NCBI GenBank assembly: GCA_023439505.1
Contig: JAEXNR010000001.1
Span: forward strand, 1-64,000
DNA length: 64,000 bases
Direction: 5' to 3'
Origin: Bacillota bacterium
Lineage (GTDB): Bacteria; Bacillota; Clostridia; Lachnospirales; Lachnospiraceae
Position 1 is the first letter of the stretch, and every line of letters starts with the position of its first letter. The notes beneath the pieces are model-generated. The model saw only the letters and a list, made by a program, of their open reading frames with translations. It did no database searches and was not told the origin of the DNA. A program made the translations under genes and the position numbers. Positions 41,674-50,385 of the stretch are shown in pieces.

Positions 41674-42654
41674 TCATATCTGTCTGAGGAACAACATACC
41701 AATCAGACACAGTCCCTGGCATAATCCGGCAGACAGATAAAGGAGTCGGTTCACACGGGCAATATCCTCGTATTCAACTGCTCTTCTTTCGTCTCCGATA
41801 AAAGGCTTCTTCACCATCCTGCCAAAATAACTGGCATCTCCCGCCAGACGAATTCCCAGTGCGCCTGCACATACCGATTCCGTATGCGCCGCATTGGGGC
41901 TGGAATGATTTCTTCGATCCCTTCTATAAATCTTCCATGCATCCTTCGCACAATATTCCTTCCCGGCCAGATAACAGGACAGCAGCATAAATAACGCGCT
42001 GATTCTTGCAGGCAGATAATTAACCGCATCATCCAGTTTCGCCGCTGCTCTTCCAAAGTACAGATATCTTTCATTCTTATATCCCACCATGGAATCCATG
42101 GTATTCACAGCCTTATATAATAACCCGAGAACCGGTCCTCCCAGGGCAAGCATAAGCATGGGAGCGATTACCCCATCCGAGGTATTCTCAGCAACCGTTT
42201 CAATGGCTGCCTTTGCAACACCTGTTTCATCCAGAACCTTCGTATCGCGTCCGACGATCATAGATACTGCACTTCTTGCGCCTGCCAGATCCTGACTTGC
42301 CAGCCTTACGTATACCTTCATGCTCTCCTCCTTAAGGCATCTGGTTGCCAAAATCTGATAAGAGAGGATACTCTCCAACAGCAATCCCAGATAGGGTGAT
42401 ATCCGATAAGATGCATACATCAAAAGGAAAGTTACGGTTCCGGTCAATGTCAAAACCAGGCTCACCAACAGGATTCCCCTGCAAAATTCCTTCTTTGGAT
42501 CTCTTTCATTTCCGTCTCTGACTCTCATCAGTTTCTTGTCAAGAGCTCCAATTAATGTTCCGATCATCCGGATGGGGTGGGGCAGCCAATAAGGATCCCC
42601 AAAGAGTAAATCCAACACAAATCCAAGGAAAAATCCGGCTATATGATAACTCAT
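41674..42654 (-). CDS. cbiB: Adenosylcobinamide-phosphate synthase CbiB
   Basis: Membrane enzyme that attaches aminopropanol (phosphate) to adenosylcobyric acid. Seen: LDLLFGDPYWLPHPIRMIGTLI at the start, AVSMIVGRDTKVLDETGVAKAAIETVAENTSDGVIAPM, and NAAHTESVCAGALGIRL. About four or five hydrophobic segments. At 326 residues length fits. It starts 16 bases after the cobC gene stops. Confidence 0.93.
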   Translation of the reverse strand: MSYHIAGFFLGFVLDLLFGDPYWLPHPIRMIGTLIGALDKKLMRVRDGNERDPKKEFCRGILLVSLVLTLTGTVTFLLMYASYRISPYLGLLLESILSYQILATRCLKEESMKVYVRLASQDLAGARSAVSMIVGRDTKVLDETGVAKAAIETVAENTSDGVIAPMLMLALGGPVLGLLYKAVNTMDSMVGYKNERYLYFGRAAAKLDDAVNYLPARISALFMLLSCYLAGKEYCAKDAWKIYRRDRRNHSSPNAAHTESVCAGALGIRLAGDASYFGRMVKKPFIGDERRAVEYEDIARVNRLLYLSAGLCQGLCLIGMLFLRQI

Positions 42655-42670
42655 CTGTTACACCTCTCCT

Positions 42671-43309
42671 CTATAGCTTTCGTAGTATCTCTATGTCTGG
42701 CTTCATCGAATCCATCCATCGGAGCCTGCAGAGATAACCCGCTCCATTCCCGCATTGATAATCAAAATAGTCTCCCGCTCCGTAAGAACTTAACAAAGCC
42801 ATAATGCTTCCTCCATGAAGAATACAGGCCACCGCAGGCACAGGCTTTATAGGACTGATATCTTCCTTCATAATGGCCTCCAGCTCCCTTAGCATCCGAT
42901 TCATCCCCACACAGCATCGGCAGATGAAGGCTTCCCTGCTCTCTCCCTCCGGAAATGCAAGAACTCCGTTACTCTCAATCCATTCCCGGTAAACCTTATC
43001 CCCCGACAGCTCCTGAAATGATTTGCCTTCAAACCTTCCAAAATCAATTTCCCCCCACTCCCCGATCACCTTTGGCGTAAGCTCTGGGTAGAGCAGGTCT
43101 GCCGTCTGAAGACACCGCTTCATGGGACTTGTATAGAGATAATCAGATCCTGGATAAGATCCTTTGTCGTTTTTCAGGATCAGGCCCTCTTTACCGGCCT
43201 CTGACAACGCCTCGTCTCCCTTACCAAGATATCGTTTCATTTCATTGGAAATCGTCATACCATGACGGATCAACACCATATTTATTTGATTTTCTGTCCG
43301 ATTCCGCAT
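42671..43309 (-). CDS. cobC: Alpha-ribazole phosphatase-like histidine phosphatase CobC
   Basis: A phosphoglycerate-mutase-type phosphatase with catalytic LIRHGMT, and the family segments YTSPMKRCLQTADLLYP, GEIDFGRFEGKSFQEL and CILHGGS with the second His. In a cobalamin operon it most likely dephosphorylates alpha-ribazole phosphate or adenosylcobalamin phosphate. The start is uncertain: ATG 43309 overlaps the upstream gene by 28 bases, whereas ATG 43279 lies just past that gene's stop but has a weak ribosome site. Confidence 0.82.
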   Translation of the reverse strand: MRNRTENQINMVLIRHGMTISNEMKRYLGKGDEALSEAGKEGLILKNDKGSYPGSDYLYTSPMKRCLQTADLLYPELTPKVIGEWGEIDFGRFEGKSFQELSGDKVYREWIESNGVLAFPEGESREAFICRCCVGMNRMLRELEAIMKEDISPIKPVPAVACILHGGSIMALLSSYGAGDYFDYQCGNGAGYLCRLRWMDSMKPDIEILRKL

Positions 43310-43659
43310 ATAATCCGTTCCACCTTCTCTGCTCTTTCTGCCAGAACGCAAAGCAACCGGCCAAGCACCTCCCTATAGTAGCGTTCACCGGCATCCATGG
43401 GAATGATACCATTGCCGACCTCATCACTGATCACTATCATCTTAGGATTTCTCAGAAGCATCTCTTCCATCCTTGACGTTAATACTTCCGGCGTATCTCC
43501 TTCCTTCAGCCTGTTTTTTACCCAACGATGAAAATGGTTCAGTAAAACAACTTGCTCCGTCAGCTCTTTCGCTTCTGTTACCTGCTCAAGAGTCATTCCC
43601 GTCTGCTGCAATACATACTGTAATTTCCCCTGGGCAAAGCCACCGATATATAATTCCAT
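43282..43659 (-). CDS. Shortened CobU-like protein with altered P-loop
   Basis: A 125-residue protein matching parts of CobU: the N-terminal strand ELYIGGFAQGKL where CobU has a GGxxSGKS P-loop, and the C-terminal ISDEVGNGIIPMDAGERYYREVLGRL (CobU VSNEVGMGIVP...). The Ser/Thr after GK is Leu here, and the middle section carrying the guanylylated His of CobU is missing. A full cobU lies upstream, so this is a diverged paralogue of unknown activity. ATG 43659 follows AGGAGG. It is conserved in layout with cobC. Confidence 0.72.
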   Translation of the reverse strand: MELYIGGFAQGKLQYVLQQTGMTLEQVTEAKELTEQVVLLNHFHRWVKNRLKEGDTPEVLTSRMEEMLLRNPKMIVISDEVGNGIIPMDAGERYYREVLGRLLCVLAERAEKVERIICGIGQKIK

Positions 43660-43770
43660 TCTGCCTTCCTCCTGACACCATAGGGTAACAACTGCAGTCG
43701 CACTCACCCTCCTGGCGCATCATATTTCTCCCTTTGGGAGGTTATAAGTTTTTGTTATCGATCATTCACT

Positions 43771-44541
43771 CTAGATAAATTCTCCGATACAGAAAATGGC
43801 AGCAATGATAACGATTGCCCCTTCGCAAAGTGTGACAAAATACCCCGCCGTATCCCCCGTAATTCCGCCAAATTCCTTATACGAGCGATACCGGTAATAG
43901 TAAAAAGTAATTATAGCGCCAAGAATTACCGCTGCGCCCATTTGAAAAGAAAGAAGAAGCATTCCTGCCATACAAAGTCCGGTCTGAAGAGCAAGAATGA
44001 TCTTGACTGCTCTCTCATGTGCCTTACTGGAAAAGAGATACAATAACCCTTCCTTCTTTGCACAACGAAGGGTAACCACCCCAATGCCGCTAAGGCATCG
44101 GGACAGGAAGAATCCGGCGCCAACCACCGCCATGGCTTTTATGTTGTTCAATGCTGAATATGCGCCCAGGTAGATGAAATAATAAACCAGAACCTGAATT
44201 ACTGCAAAAGCTCCGATATGGCTGTCTTTTAAAATTTCCAGTTTTTTTTCTCTGCTCTGATAAGAATGAAGAGCATCCATGGTATCCATAAAACCATCCA
44301 AATGGAATCCGCCCGAGACCAAAATCGGAATTACGGTCCCTACAGCAGCAAACGCCAATGTTCCAATTTGAAAATAACCGCATAACCACCCCCAGAGAAT
44401 AGTCAAACCGGCGATTACTGCCCCTACCCAGGGGAAAAAGCAGAGGACGTATTTCATATCCTCATCTTTCCAGGGAAACTGTGGCATTGGAATCTTCGAA
44501 TAGATTGATAACGATATCATTAAGGATTTCCACACTTTCAT
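43771..44541 (-). CDS. cobS: Adenosylcobinamide-GDP ribazoletransferase CobS
   Basis: Membrane enzyme joining adenosylcobinamide-GDP and alpha-ribazole (phosphate). Seen: SIYSKIPMPQFPWKDEDMKYVLCFFPWVGAVI at the start and the diagnostic GGFHLDGFMDTMDALHSYQSREKKLEILKDSHIGAFAVI. Around six helices; 256 residues. ATG 44541 overlaps the cobU stop by four bases and is preferred to an earlier in-frame codon. Confidence 0.93.
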   Translation of the reverse strand: MKVWKSLMISLSIYSKIPMPQFPWKDEDMKYVLCFFPWVGAVIAGLTILWGWLCGYFQIGTLAFAAVGTVIPILVSGGFHLDGFMDTMDALHSYQSREKKLEILKDSHIGAFAVIQVLVYYFIYLGAYSALNNIKAMAVVGAGFFLSRCLSGIGVVTLRCAKKEGLLYLFSSKAHERAVKIILALQTGLCMAGMLLLSFQMGAAVILGAIITFYYYRYRSYKEFGGITGDTAGYFVTLCEGAIVIIAAIFCIGEFI

Positions 44542-45131
44542 TTCTTCACCTGATTCCAAGCCGCAGCAGTTCTGTCCGGATGTGTCTCCCGTTTTTCCTG
44601 TCCTTTTATTCTGACAGGGATACCGACAACGACTTCCATCACGCTATCCGCTTTCTTTGCAAGCCACTCATTGATCCTGCCCAGAGTCTCCATATAGCGC
44701 ATGGTGGCTTCCGCATAGACGATGCCGTCTTCAAACACATTGTTGGTAACCAGGATCAAATGGTCTGCTTTCCTCGCCAGTTGGCTGATTTCACCGCAGA
44801 TTCTTTGCATGATCCAATCATTTGAAACCTCTGACACTCCGGAGAACAGTTCGTTGGCAATCAGATTTGACATACATTCGAGAAGGATTGTCCTTCTTCC
44901 TGCTCCCATCTTATTCAAAGCTTCTGCTACGGCTACCGGCTGTTCAATGGTGATAAAACCCTTGCCTTCTCTTAGTCTTCTGTGCCTTTCCACCTTTTGT
45001 TTTCCTTCTTCATCATATATCTTCATTGTGGCGATATAATAAAGCTTGCCGCATCCTCTATGGTCTACGGCTCGTTGCTCGGCATAGGCGGATTTACCGC
45101 TGCCACTGCCGCCGGTAATTAATTCAATCAT
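44538..45131 (-). CDS. cobU: Adenosylcobinamide kinase/guanylyltransferase CobU
   Basis: Phosphorylates adenosylcobinamide and transfers GMP. Intact P-loop GGSGSGKSAYAEQ (residues 7-14), YIATMKIYDEEGKQKVERHRRLR with the His that is guanylylated, LLECMSNLIAN and VTNNVFEDGIVYAEATMRYMETLGRIN. Length 197 fits the family. ATG 45131 follows GGGAGGAAGG; upstream in-frame starts reach into the cobT repeat region. Confidence 0.92.
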   Translation of the reverse strand: MIELITGGSGSGKSAYAEQRAVDHRGCGKLYYIATMKIYDEEGKQKVERHRRLREGKGFITIEQPVAVAEALNKMGAGRRTILLECMSNLIANELFSGVSEVSNDWIMQRICGEISQLARKADHLILVTNNVFEDGIVYAEATMRYMETLGRINEWLAKKADSVMEVVVGIPVRIKGQEKRETHPDRTAAAWNQVKK

Positions 45132-45167
45132 TCCTTCCTCCCGCATCCTCTCATGACCAGATGAAAT

Positions 45168-45276
45168 CACAGATACTTTTCTACCTTGACAGCTTCAAGA
45201 AATCGCTGATATCTTTCTGCCTTGATAGCTTTAAGAAAATCGCTGATACCTTTCTACCTTGATATCTTCAAAATTT
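45168..45276 (-). repeat. 36-bp tandem triplication of the cobT 3' end
   Basis: Three tandem copies of a 36/37-bp unit: 45241-45276 (inside cobT), 45204-45240 and 45168-45203. Translated, each encodes a variant of a 12-residue block like IKVERYQRF. The middle unit has one extra A/T in a homopolymer, which shifts the frame and creates the present cobT stop at 45231. Confidence 0.8.
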
Positions 45277-46292
45277 GTTCTTGTATCATATACTGTCAAT
45301 GCAGTATCAAGTAATGAGAACATCATCACTGCTCCCGTGCCTTCCCCCAACGCCAGTTTTGCATCGATCACCGGATGCAGCTCCAATTCTTTCATAATCA
45401 TTGCCATCGCCGGCTCTTTACTTTTATGGGAGGGAATCATATAATCCAGGGTGCCGGGTACCAGTCGCTTTGCCGTTAAAGCAGCCACCGCGCTGATCAT
45501 CCCATCCATCACAATGGGAATATGATGAATTGCACCACCGATATAGACACCGGTAAGCCCTGCAATATCAAACCCGCCAAAGGTTGACAGTATTTTTAGC
45601 GTCTCTCTCCGGTGAAGGGCATATTTTGATAAAGCTTTCCCGATTACCTCACGTTTATGATATAAGCCTGCCTCACTTAATCCGGCTCCCTTACCAACTA
45701 CCTCATTTGCCTCATATCCCATCAGGGCCGCTGTCATTGCACTGCTGGTAGTGGTATTGCCAATTCCCATCTCACCGGTTGCAATCAATCCATATCCCTG
45801 TGACCGGCAATACTCAACCATCGATATTCCAACCTCAATTGCTCTTAAGGCATCTTTCTCAGACATGGCAGGTTCTTTCAGAAAATTTTTTGTCCCGTAA
45901 CCAAGCTTCTTCTGATATAGACCCAAAATCTCTTCTCTCTGATTAATCCCTATATCTACGGGGAATACATCGGCACCGGCTCTTCTGGCCATCTTACAAA
46001 CAGAGGCTGTACCCTGAGCCATACTTTTTGCTACCAGCGCAGTTACTTCCTGCCCCGCCTGGCTTATATTTTCTTCCACAATCCCATTGTCCGCACACAT
46101 GACGATGACGGCCTTCTTACTTACCTCAATCTGTGTGGTTCCCTGTATGGCTCCGATTTTAGCAATGATAGTCTCAAAATCCCCCAGACCATCCAAGGGT
46201 TTTGCAATCCTGTCCCAGACCGCTTTAATTTGTCTTCCGATCTCTTCTCTTGGTCTCTCTATTTTTAAATGAATGAATGCTTCCTTGGTCAC
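45231..46292 (-). CDS. cobT: Nicotinate-nucleotide-dimethylbenzimidazole phosphoribosyltransferase CobT
   Basis: Activates the lower-ligand base to its alpha-ribotide. Features: WDRIAKPLDGLGDFETIIAKIGAIQGT, MCADNGIVEENISQ, GEMGIGNTTTSSAMTAAL, GFDIAGLTGVYIGGA and ALGEGTGAVMMFSLLD with the catalytic Glu. At 353 residues it is normal length. Its extreme C-terminus lies in a tandemly triplicated segment, so the tail may vary between strains. 14 bases after cobQ. Confidence 0.94.
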   Translation of the reverse strand: MTKEAFIHLKIERPREEIGRQIKAVWDRIAKPLDGLGDFETIIAKIGAIQGTTQIEVSKKAVIVMCADNGIVEENISQAGQEVTALVAKSMAQGTASVCKMARRAGADVFPVDIGINQREEILGLYQKKLGYGTKNFLKEPAMSEKDALRAIEVGISMVEYCRSQGYGLIATGEMGIGNTTTSSAMTAALMGYEANEVVGKGAGLSEAGLYHKREVIGKALSKYALHRRETLKILSTFGGFDIAGLTGVYIGGAIHHIPIVMDGMISAVAALTAKRLVPGTLDYMIPSHKSKEPAMAMIMKELELHPVIDAKLALGEGTGAVMMFSLLDTALTVYDTRTNFEDIKVERYQRFS

Positions 46293-46306
46293 ACTTACTC
46301 CCTTCC

Positions 46307-47827
46307 TTATTTCTGGCCGGACAGGATCCGATAAATTTGATCCATATCCAGAAACTCCCGTAAGGTATCTGCCAGCTTATCATATTGTGTTTCTTTAAAA
46401 GAAGCATAATCCAATTTCTCCTCCATGGATAATTCTTCCACCGTTATTCCCTTCCTTAAGGCAAGACCTCTTATCACGGACAAAGCAATGGTTCCTTCAT
46501 CAAAAATGCCATGAACATAGGTGCCATAGATATGCTCCCGAACCATCCCATCCACTTTTACCTCTCCATTCAAAATGTTGGTAAGGGTACATAAAGAGGC
46601 TCCTTCCTCTACTCCTTCTACTCTTTTACTAACCCCCATGTGAATTTCATATCCATGGAATGTCGTTCCTGACAATCCGGATAATACTCCGGTTATCTGT
46701 CCGAAGACCCCTTTCACCCGGGTACGAATCTTTTCCTTCCTGAGAATGGTTTTTATAGGAAGCAGCTCCATTCCCCGGATGCTGCCTCCTTCTTCAACCA
46801 GATAAGGATCAGATATTACTTGTCCCAGCATCTGATATCCTCCACAGATACCAAAAATAACACATTCTTCTTTTCTTTTCAGGATTGCCGTTTCCAGTCC
46901 GTTCTGCCGCATCCACATTAGATCCCCCATGGTATTCTTGCTTCCGGGAAGAATGATCATATCGGGATGATGAAGTTCCCGGATAGAATTAACATACCGT
47001 AGCGATACCCCTTCCATCTGCTCAAATACAGCGAAATCGGTAAAATTAGAAATTCTCGGAAAACGGATCACCGCTATATCAAGTTGTCCTTCTTCTCTGG
47101 TATCAAAACGACTTGTCAGACTATCCTCATCCTCCAGCGATACGTTCATATAGGGAACAACACCGACGACCGATACCCCGCTTCTTTCTTCCAGCATGGC
47201 TATGCCCGGATCAAGGATTGACTTATCTCCGCGGAATTTATTGATGATCAGTCCCTTCACGCGTTCCTTTTCCTCGTCTTCCAACAGCATTAGTGTGCCG
47301 ATTAGCTGCGCGAATACCCCGCCTCTGTCAATATCTCCTACCAGAAGTACGGGAGCATCCAGCATCTTGGCCAACCCCATATTTACAATGTCATTTTCCT
47401 TCAGATTGATCTCAGCAGGACTTCCCGCTCCCTCAATTACAATAATATCCGTATCTGCTGCTAATGCTTCATAGGCTTTCATAATCTCCGGTACCAGTTC
47501 CTTCTTAAACGCGAAATAATCTCTTGCCTTCATATTGCCTATGACTTCCCCGTTGACAATCACCTGAGAGCCAATGTCATTGGTTGGTTTCAATAAAATC
47601 GGATTCATAAAAACAGACGGTTTTCTTCCTGCTGCTTCCGCCTGCATCACCTGCGCCCGTCCCATTTCCAACCCTTCCTCTGTGATATAGGAATTCAGTG
47701 CCATATTCTGTGACTTAAATGGCGCAACACGATATCCGTCCTGATAAAATATTCGGCATAAACCTGCCACGACCAGACTTTTACCTGCGTTTGACATGGT
47801 TCCCTGTATCATTATTATTTTTGACAT
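46307..47827 (-). CDS. cobQ: Cobyric acid synthase CobQ/CbiP
   Basis: Amidates the b, d, e and g carboxylates of adenosylcobyrinate diamide. Seen: IMIQGTMSNAGKSLVVAGLCRIF and FKSQNMALNSYITEEGLEMGRAQ at the N-terminus, GDIDRGGVFAQL, and the amidotransferase Cys in IFGICGGYQMLG with His in YGTYVHGIFDE. 506 residues, normal. First gene of the cobalamin operon; its ATG lies immediately after a terminator-like hairpin whose 3' arm contains its GGAGG. Confidence 0.95.
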   Translation of the reverse strand: MSKIIMIQGTMSNAGKSLVVAGLCRIFYQDGYRVAPFKSQNMALNSYITEEGLEMGRAQVMQAEAAGRKPSVFMNPILLKPTNDIGSQVIVNGEVIGNMKARDYFAFKKELVPEIMKAYEALAADTDIIVIEGAGSPAEINLKENDIVNMGLAKMLDAPVLLVGDIDRGGVFAQLIGTLMLLEDEEKERVKGLIINKFRGDKSILDPGIAMLEERSGVSVVGVVPYMNVSLEDEDSLTSRFDTREEGQLDIAVIRFPRISNFTDFAVFEQMEGVSLRYVNSIRELHHPDMIILPGSKNTMGDLMWMRQNGLETAILKRKEECVIFGICGGYQMLGQVISDPYLVEEGGSIRGMELLPIKTILRKEKIRTRVKGVFGQITGVLSGLSGTTFHGYEIHMGVSKRVEGVEEGASLCTLTNILNGEVKVDGMVREHIYGTYVHGIFDEGTIALSVIRGLALRKGITVEELSMEEKLDYASFKETQYDKLADTLREFLDMDQIYRILSGQK

Positions 47828-47862
47828 AAAAAAACCTCCATTGCCACAAGTGGCATGGAGGT
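47828..47862 (-). terminator. Riboswitch expression platform: terminator hairpin containing the cobQ RBS
   Basis: On the minus strand ACCTCCAT-GCCAC / GTGGC-ATGGAGGT forms a long stem with a two-base loop (47834-47862), followed by TTTTTTT and then the cobQ ATG. The 3' arm carries the only GGAGG for cobQ, so folding would both end transcription and hide the ribosome site. Confidence 0.85.
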
Positions 47863-47934
47863 ATTAATAGACATAGGGATAGAAAGACCTGTCTCATCCA
47901 TTCCAGACCAAGTACTCGTGGCTGTACTAACTGC

Positions 47935-48108
47935 ATTTAAGGCAGGTCTCCTGGCTGAAAGATCATCATTAACGGCAGCCTTCCCAATTAAAAAATCAGT
48001 GACTTTATTTGCCGCAACTCCCTTATCACAGTGACGAGTTCGTACAGGATTTGCACCTGTTTCCCTTTTCATCAGAACCAAGCATGAAAGAATTATGCTT
48101 TTCTGACA
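47935..48108 (-). promoter_or_regulatory. Adenosylcobalamin riboswitch
   Basis: On the minus strand the conserved B12-element blocks occur in order: AAAGGGAA, GGTGCAAATCC, CTCGTCACTGTGA, AAGGGAG, GTCACTG, TTGGGAAGGC and the B12 box GCCAGGAGACCTGCC (47955-47941). It precedes cobQ and the whole cobalamin operon, so adenosylcobalamin should repress synthesis and cobalt uptake. A TATAAT at 48145-48140 (minus strand) is a candidate -10 of the operon promoter. Confidence 0.95.
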
Positions 48109-48184
48109 CCTCAAATGGATTCAATTTTCAAACAAGCCTATTATAGTATAGTTATTCCGAATTTACCAGCATTTTTTTATTCTG

Positions 48185-49003
48185 TTATTCATCAGCCTCG
48201 TTGCAATGATTTTTCGTATTTTTCTGCAAGAGAAGTATCAGTAGTAATACTGCCGTCTGTCCCCCATAGACAATAAGGGTTTTCATACTCGGAACATTAT
48301 TAAGAGATGTGAGCGTATACATTCCACCTAAAACCGTATTCCCCCATGCGTGAATTAAGATAGTCACCCAAATACATTTGGTTAATCGGTAAGCAACTGC
48401 AAGTGTCAGCCCCAATGTAATGCAGTACAGGGTAAAGGCAATAAAGTTCATAGAACCTTGCGAGGTATTCGGCACGAACCATAACGGTAAATGCCAAATA
48501 CTCCAAATTGTGCCCTCAATGAGCGCCGCCACAAGAAAGGGGAAGCGTTTTTCAAGCAATGGCTGAAATACTCCTCGCCAACCGATTTCCTCTAAGCCGC
48601 CGCCCAAAATCATCATAGGTATAAAGAGAAAAAACAAGTACCACGGATTCCCCAAATAGCTTTCCTGTACCACACAGGCTAAAAATTGAATCAAAGCAAA
48701 AATGATAAGGAACAGTATGGTGTTACCACGGGGTGTGTGAAAGACTTGATTACAGAAATCTTTCAGTGTGAGGCCGCTATTCTTTTTCTGGACAATAAAC
48801 GCCGCATAAGCGGGAGCCATGCCCGCGCCGAAACCAATCACCGCAAAATGTAGGACAAGCGCGGCATTTCCGTTTAGCAGATTAAAATGGTAGCACGCAA
48901 TCAGCAAAAGCTCTGTTCCCCAAGCGATTGCAAAAGTATAAAACAGGAAGCGCCACAACAGGCTTCCATCTTCTTTTAAATTGGATTTTTGTTTCTTCAT
49001 CAA
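48185..49003 (-). CDS. CPBP family intramembrane metalloprotease homologue
   Basis: A 272-residue protein with about eight hydrophobic helices and the CPBP/Abi motifs: GGLEEIGWRGVFQP (EExxxR) and GTIWSIWHLPLWF with the second-motif His, plus a later His in LIHAWGNTVLGG. Relatives process prenylated proteins or protect against bacteriocins; the role here is unknown. It lies 34 bases after an MFS gene in the same direction and shares its more GC-rich codon use, so they may have been acquired together. Confidence 0.82.
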   Translation of the reverse strand: MMKKQKSNLKEDGSLLWRFLFYTFAIAWGTELLLIACYHFNLLNGNAALVLHFAVIGFGAGMAPAYAAFIVQKKNSGLTLKDFCNQVFHTPRGNTILFLIIFALIQFLACVVQESYLGNPWYLFFLFIPMMILGGGLEEIGWRGVFQPLLEKRFPFLVAALIEGTIWSIWHLPLWFVPNTSQGSMNFIAFTLYCITLGLTLAVAYRLTKCIWVTILIHAWGNTVLGGMYTLTSLNNVPSMKTLIVYGGQTAVLLLILLLQKNTKNHCNEADE

Positions 49004-49037
49004 AATTATTTTCCCCCAGACTATACTTCCATAGCTT

Positions 49038-50318
49038 TTATTTTATTTGTGAATTTCTATCGCCGTTTTCGTCATGGCCGTTGTTCCCTCCTGATTTTAT
49101 GAGTATCTTTTTTGAATACAGGGCAATCACAAGTGATACCACGCTTGCACCGATTGTGATAACAGACAGGTTCGCAAGCCGTTCAAATAAAACACCATAC
49201 ATAAGCTGTCCTACGGGCTGAACGCACATGATAAAAGTCATAATGCAGGCAATCACTTTCCCGATTAAATGCTGCGGCGTTTCTGTTTGGACAACAGCCA
49301 ACATTTGTAAGCTGAATATGGTAGATAAAGTAGTGACCACAAAACTTGTGACAGACAAAATGATGTATTTTGTCATGGGTGCTTTCACGGCTGCCATTCC
49401 CACACCCATAAGACAGGCACATGCGGCGCAGAGAAACAGTGGTATATATGCTTTCTGCGGCCGCAGCTTCTTTTCCAAAAGAACCGTCAGTAAGCCGCCC
49501 ACTATACCGCCGATGGCAAGCATCCCTTGAGTTATTCCGAGTAACTGGTCTGTTAAAAATAATTTGTCAACGATAATCACAGGAATCCCTATTGTTATCA
49601 TGGAAGATAGGAATAAATTTAACCCCGCTATCACAAAACAAACCCGAATAAACAGCGGCTTTTCAAATCTTAAATACCGTATGCTGTCCTGCAAATCAAC
49701 CTTTACAGTTTGGAGCATTTTCCCCTGTGTCGGCCGCTTATGAAATGGTATTCGAATGAAAATCTCCATAATGGCGGACAAAGTAAAGCATACGATACTG
49801 ATTTTTAAGATATGCAAAAGTCCAAAGGTTCCATACAGCATACCACCGAGAACCGGCCCTAAAAAGCCCGCAAGCGCCCCAATCTGATTTACTACCCCAT
49901 TTGCTGAAAGTATTTTCCCCTTTGGAACAAGCGCGGGAATACTCGCCTGCACCGCGGGCTGATAGGTACCGGAAATACCGTATAGCAGCATGAGTGTAAC
50001 AATGAACAGCGGTATGACAGGGACAATACCCAATAGCATGGAAAAGGCCGTCACAACACCCGCCGTTAAAAAATCCAAACCGACCATGATATTCCGCTTG
50101 TTTACCCGGTCGGCCAGTACGCCGCCTAAAAGCGATAGAACAATCATAGGCAGAAAAGAACAGGCCGTCACAATACCGAACAAAGCGGACGAGCCTGTTT
50201 CCCGAAGCAAATATAAAGGTAGGGAAAATCGCAGGATTGCATTGCCAAATAGTGAAACTATCTGGCCAGCAAACACAAGCACAAAATCCCTGCCAACCTT
50301 TTTTTCGTTCTTCATCAT
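49038..50318 (-). CDS. MFS exporter, macrolide-efflux type
   Basis: A 426-residue, 12-helix MFS protein resembling the Mef/macrolide efflux group: RDFVLVFAGQIVSLFGNAILRFSLPLYLL at the start, LGGVLADRVNKRNIMVGLDF between helices 2 and 3, and VVNQIGALAGFLGPVLGG. ATG 50318 follows AAGGAGGTGGCT. Its promoter has the long spacer used by MerR activators, and the merR gene is just upstream, so it should be induced by a compound it exports. Substrate unknown. Confidence 0.85.
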   Translation of the reverse strand: MMKNEKKVGRDFVLVFAGQIVSLFGNAILRFSLPLYLLRETGSSALFGIVTACSFLPMIVLSLLGGVLADRVNKRNIMVGLDFLTAGVVTAFSMLLGIVPVIPLFIVTLMLLYGISGTYQPAVQASIPALVPKGKILSANGVVNQIGALAGFLGPVLGGMLYGTFGLLHILKISIVCFTLSAIMEIFIRIPFHKRPTQGKMLQTVKVDLQDSIRYLRFEKPLFIRVCFVIAGLNLFLSSMITIGIPVIIVDKLFLTDQLLGITQGMLAIGGIVGGLLTVLLEKKLRPQKAYIPLFLCAACACLMGVGMAAVKAPMTKYIILSVTSFVVTTLSTIFSLQMLAVVQTETPQHLIGKVIACIMTFIMCVQPVGQLMYGVLFERLANLSVITIGASVVSLVIALYSKKILIKSGGNNGHDENGDRNSQIK

Positions 50319-50339
50319 AGCCACCTCCTTATACAAATC

Positions 50340-50370
50340 AGTATAAGGGTGGTGGCGACCCCCAAGTCAA
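50340..50370 (-). promoter_or_regulatory. MerR-type promoter with 19-bp spacer for the MFS exporter
   Basis: Minus strand: TTGACT (50370-50365) and TATACT (50345-50340) separated by 19 bp, rather than 17. The spacer carries a dyad, GGGGGT-N4-ACCACC (one mismatch). Over-long spacers with internal dyads are the hallmark of promoters that MerR-family activators untwist. A separate inverted repeat CTTATAC-N6-GTATAAG lies at 50328-50347. Confidence 0.75.
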
Positions 50371-50385
50371 TAGGGGACTTTCTGT

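Noticed and set aside
47815..48114. A 99-residue frame over the cobQ leader
   Set aside because: It covers the B12 riboswitch and terminator, whose RNA blocks explain the sequence; no family or ribosome site fits.
49038..50318. Insertion sequence or transposon remnants near the exporter genes
   Set aside because: No transposase-like frame, terminal inverted repeats or target duplications were seen at either side.
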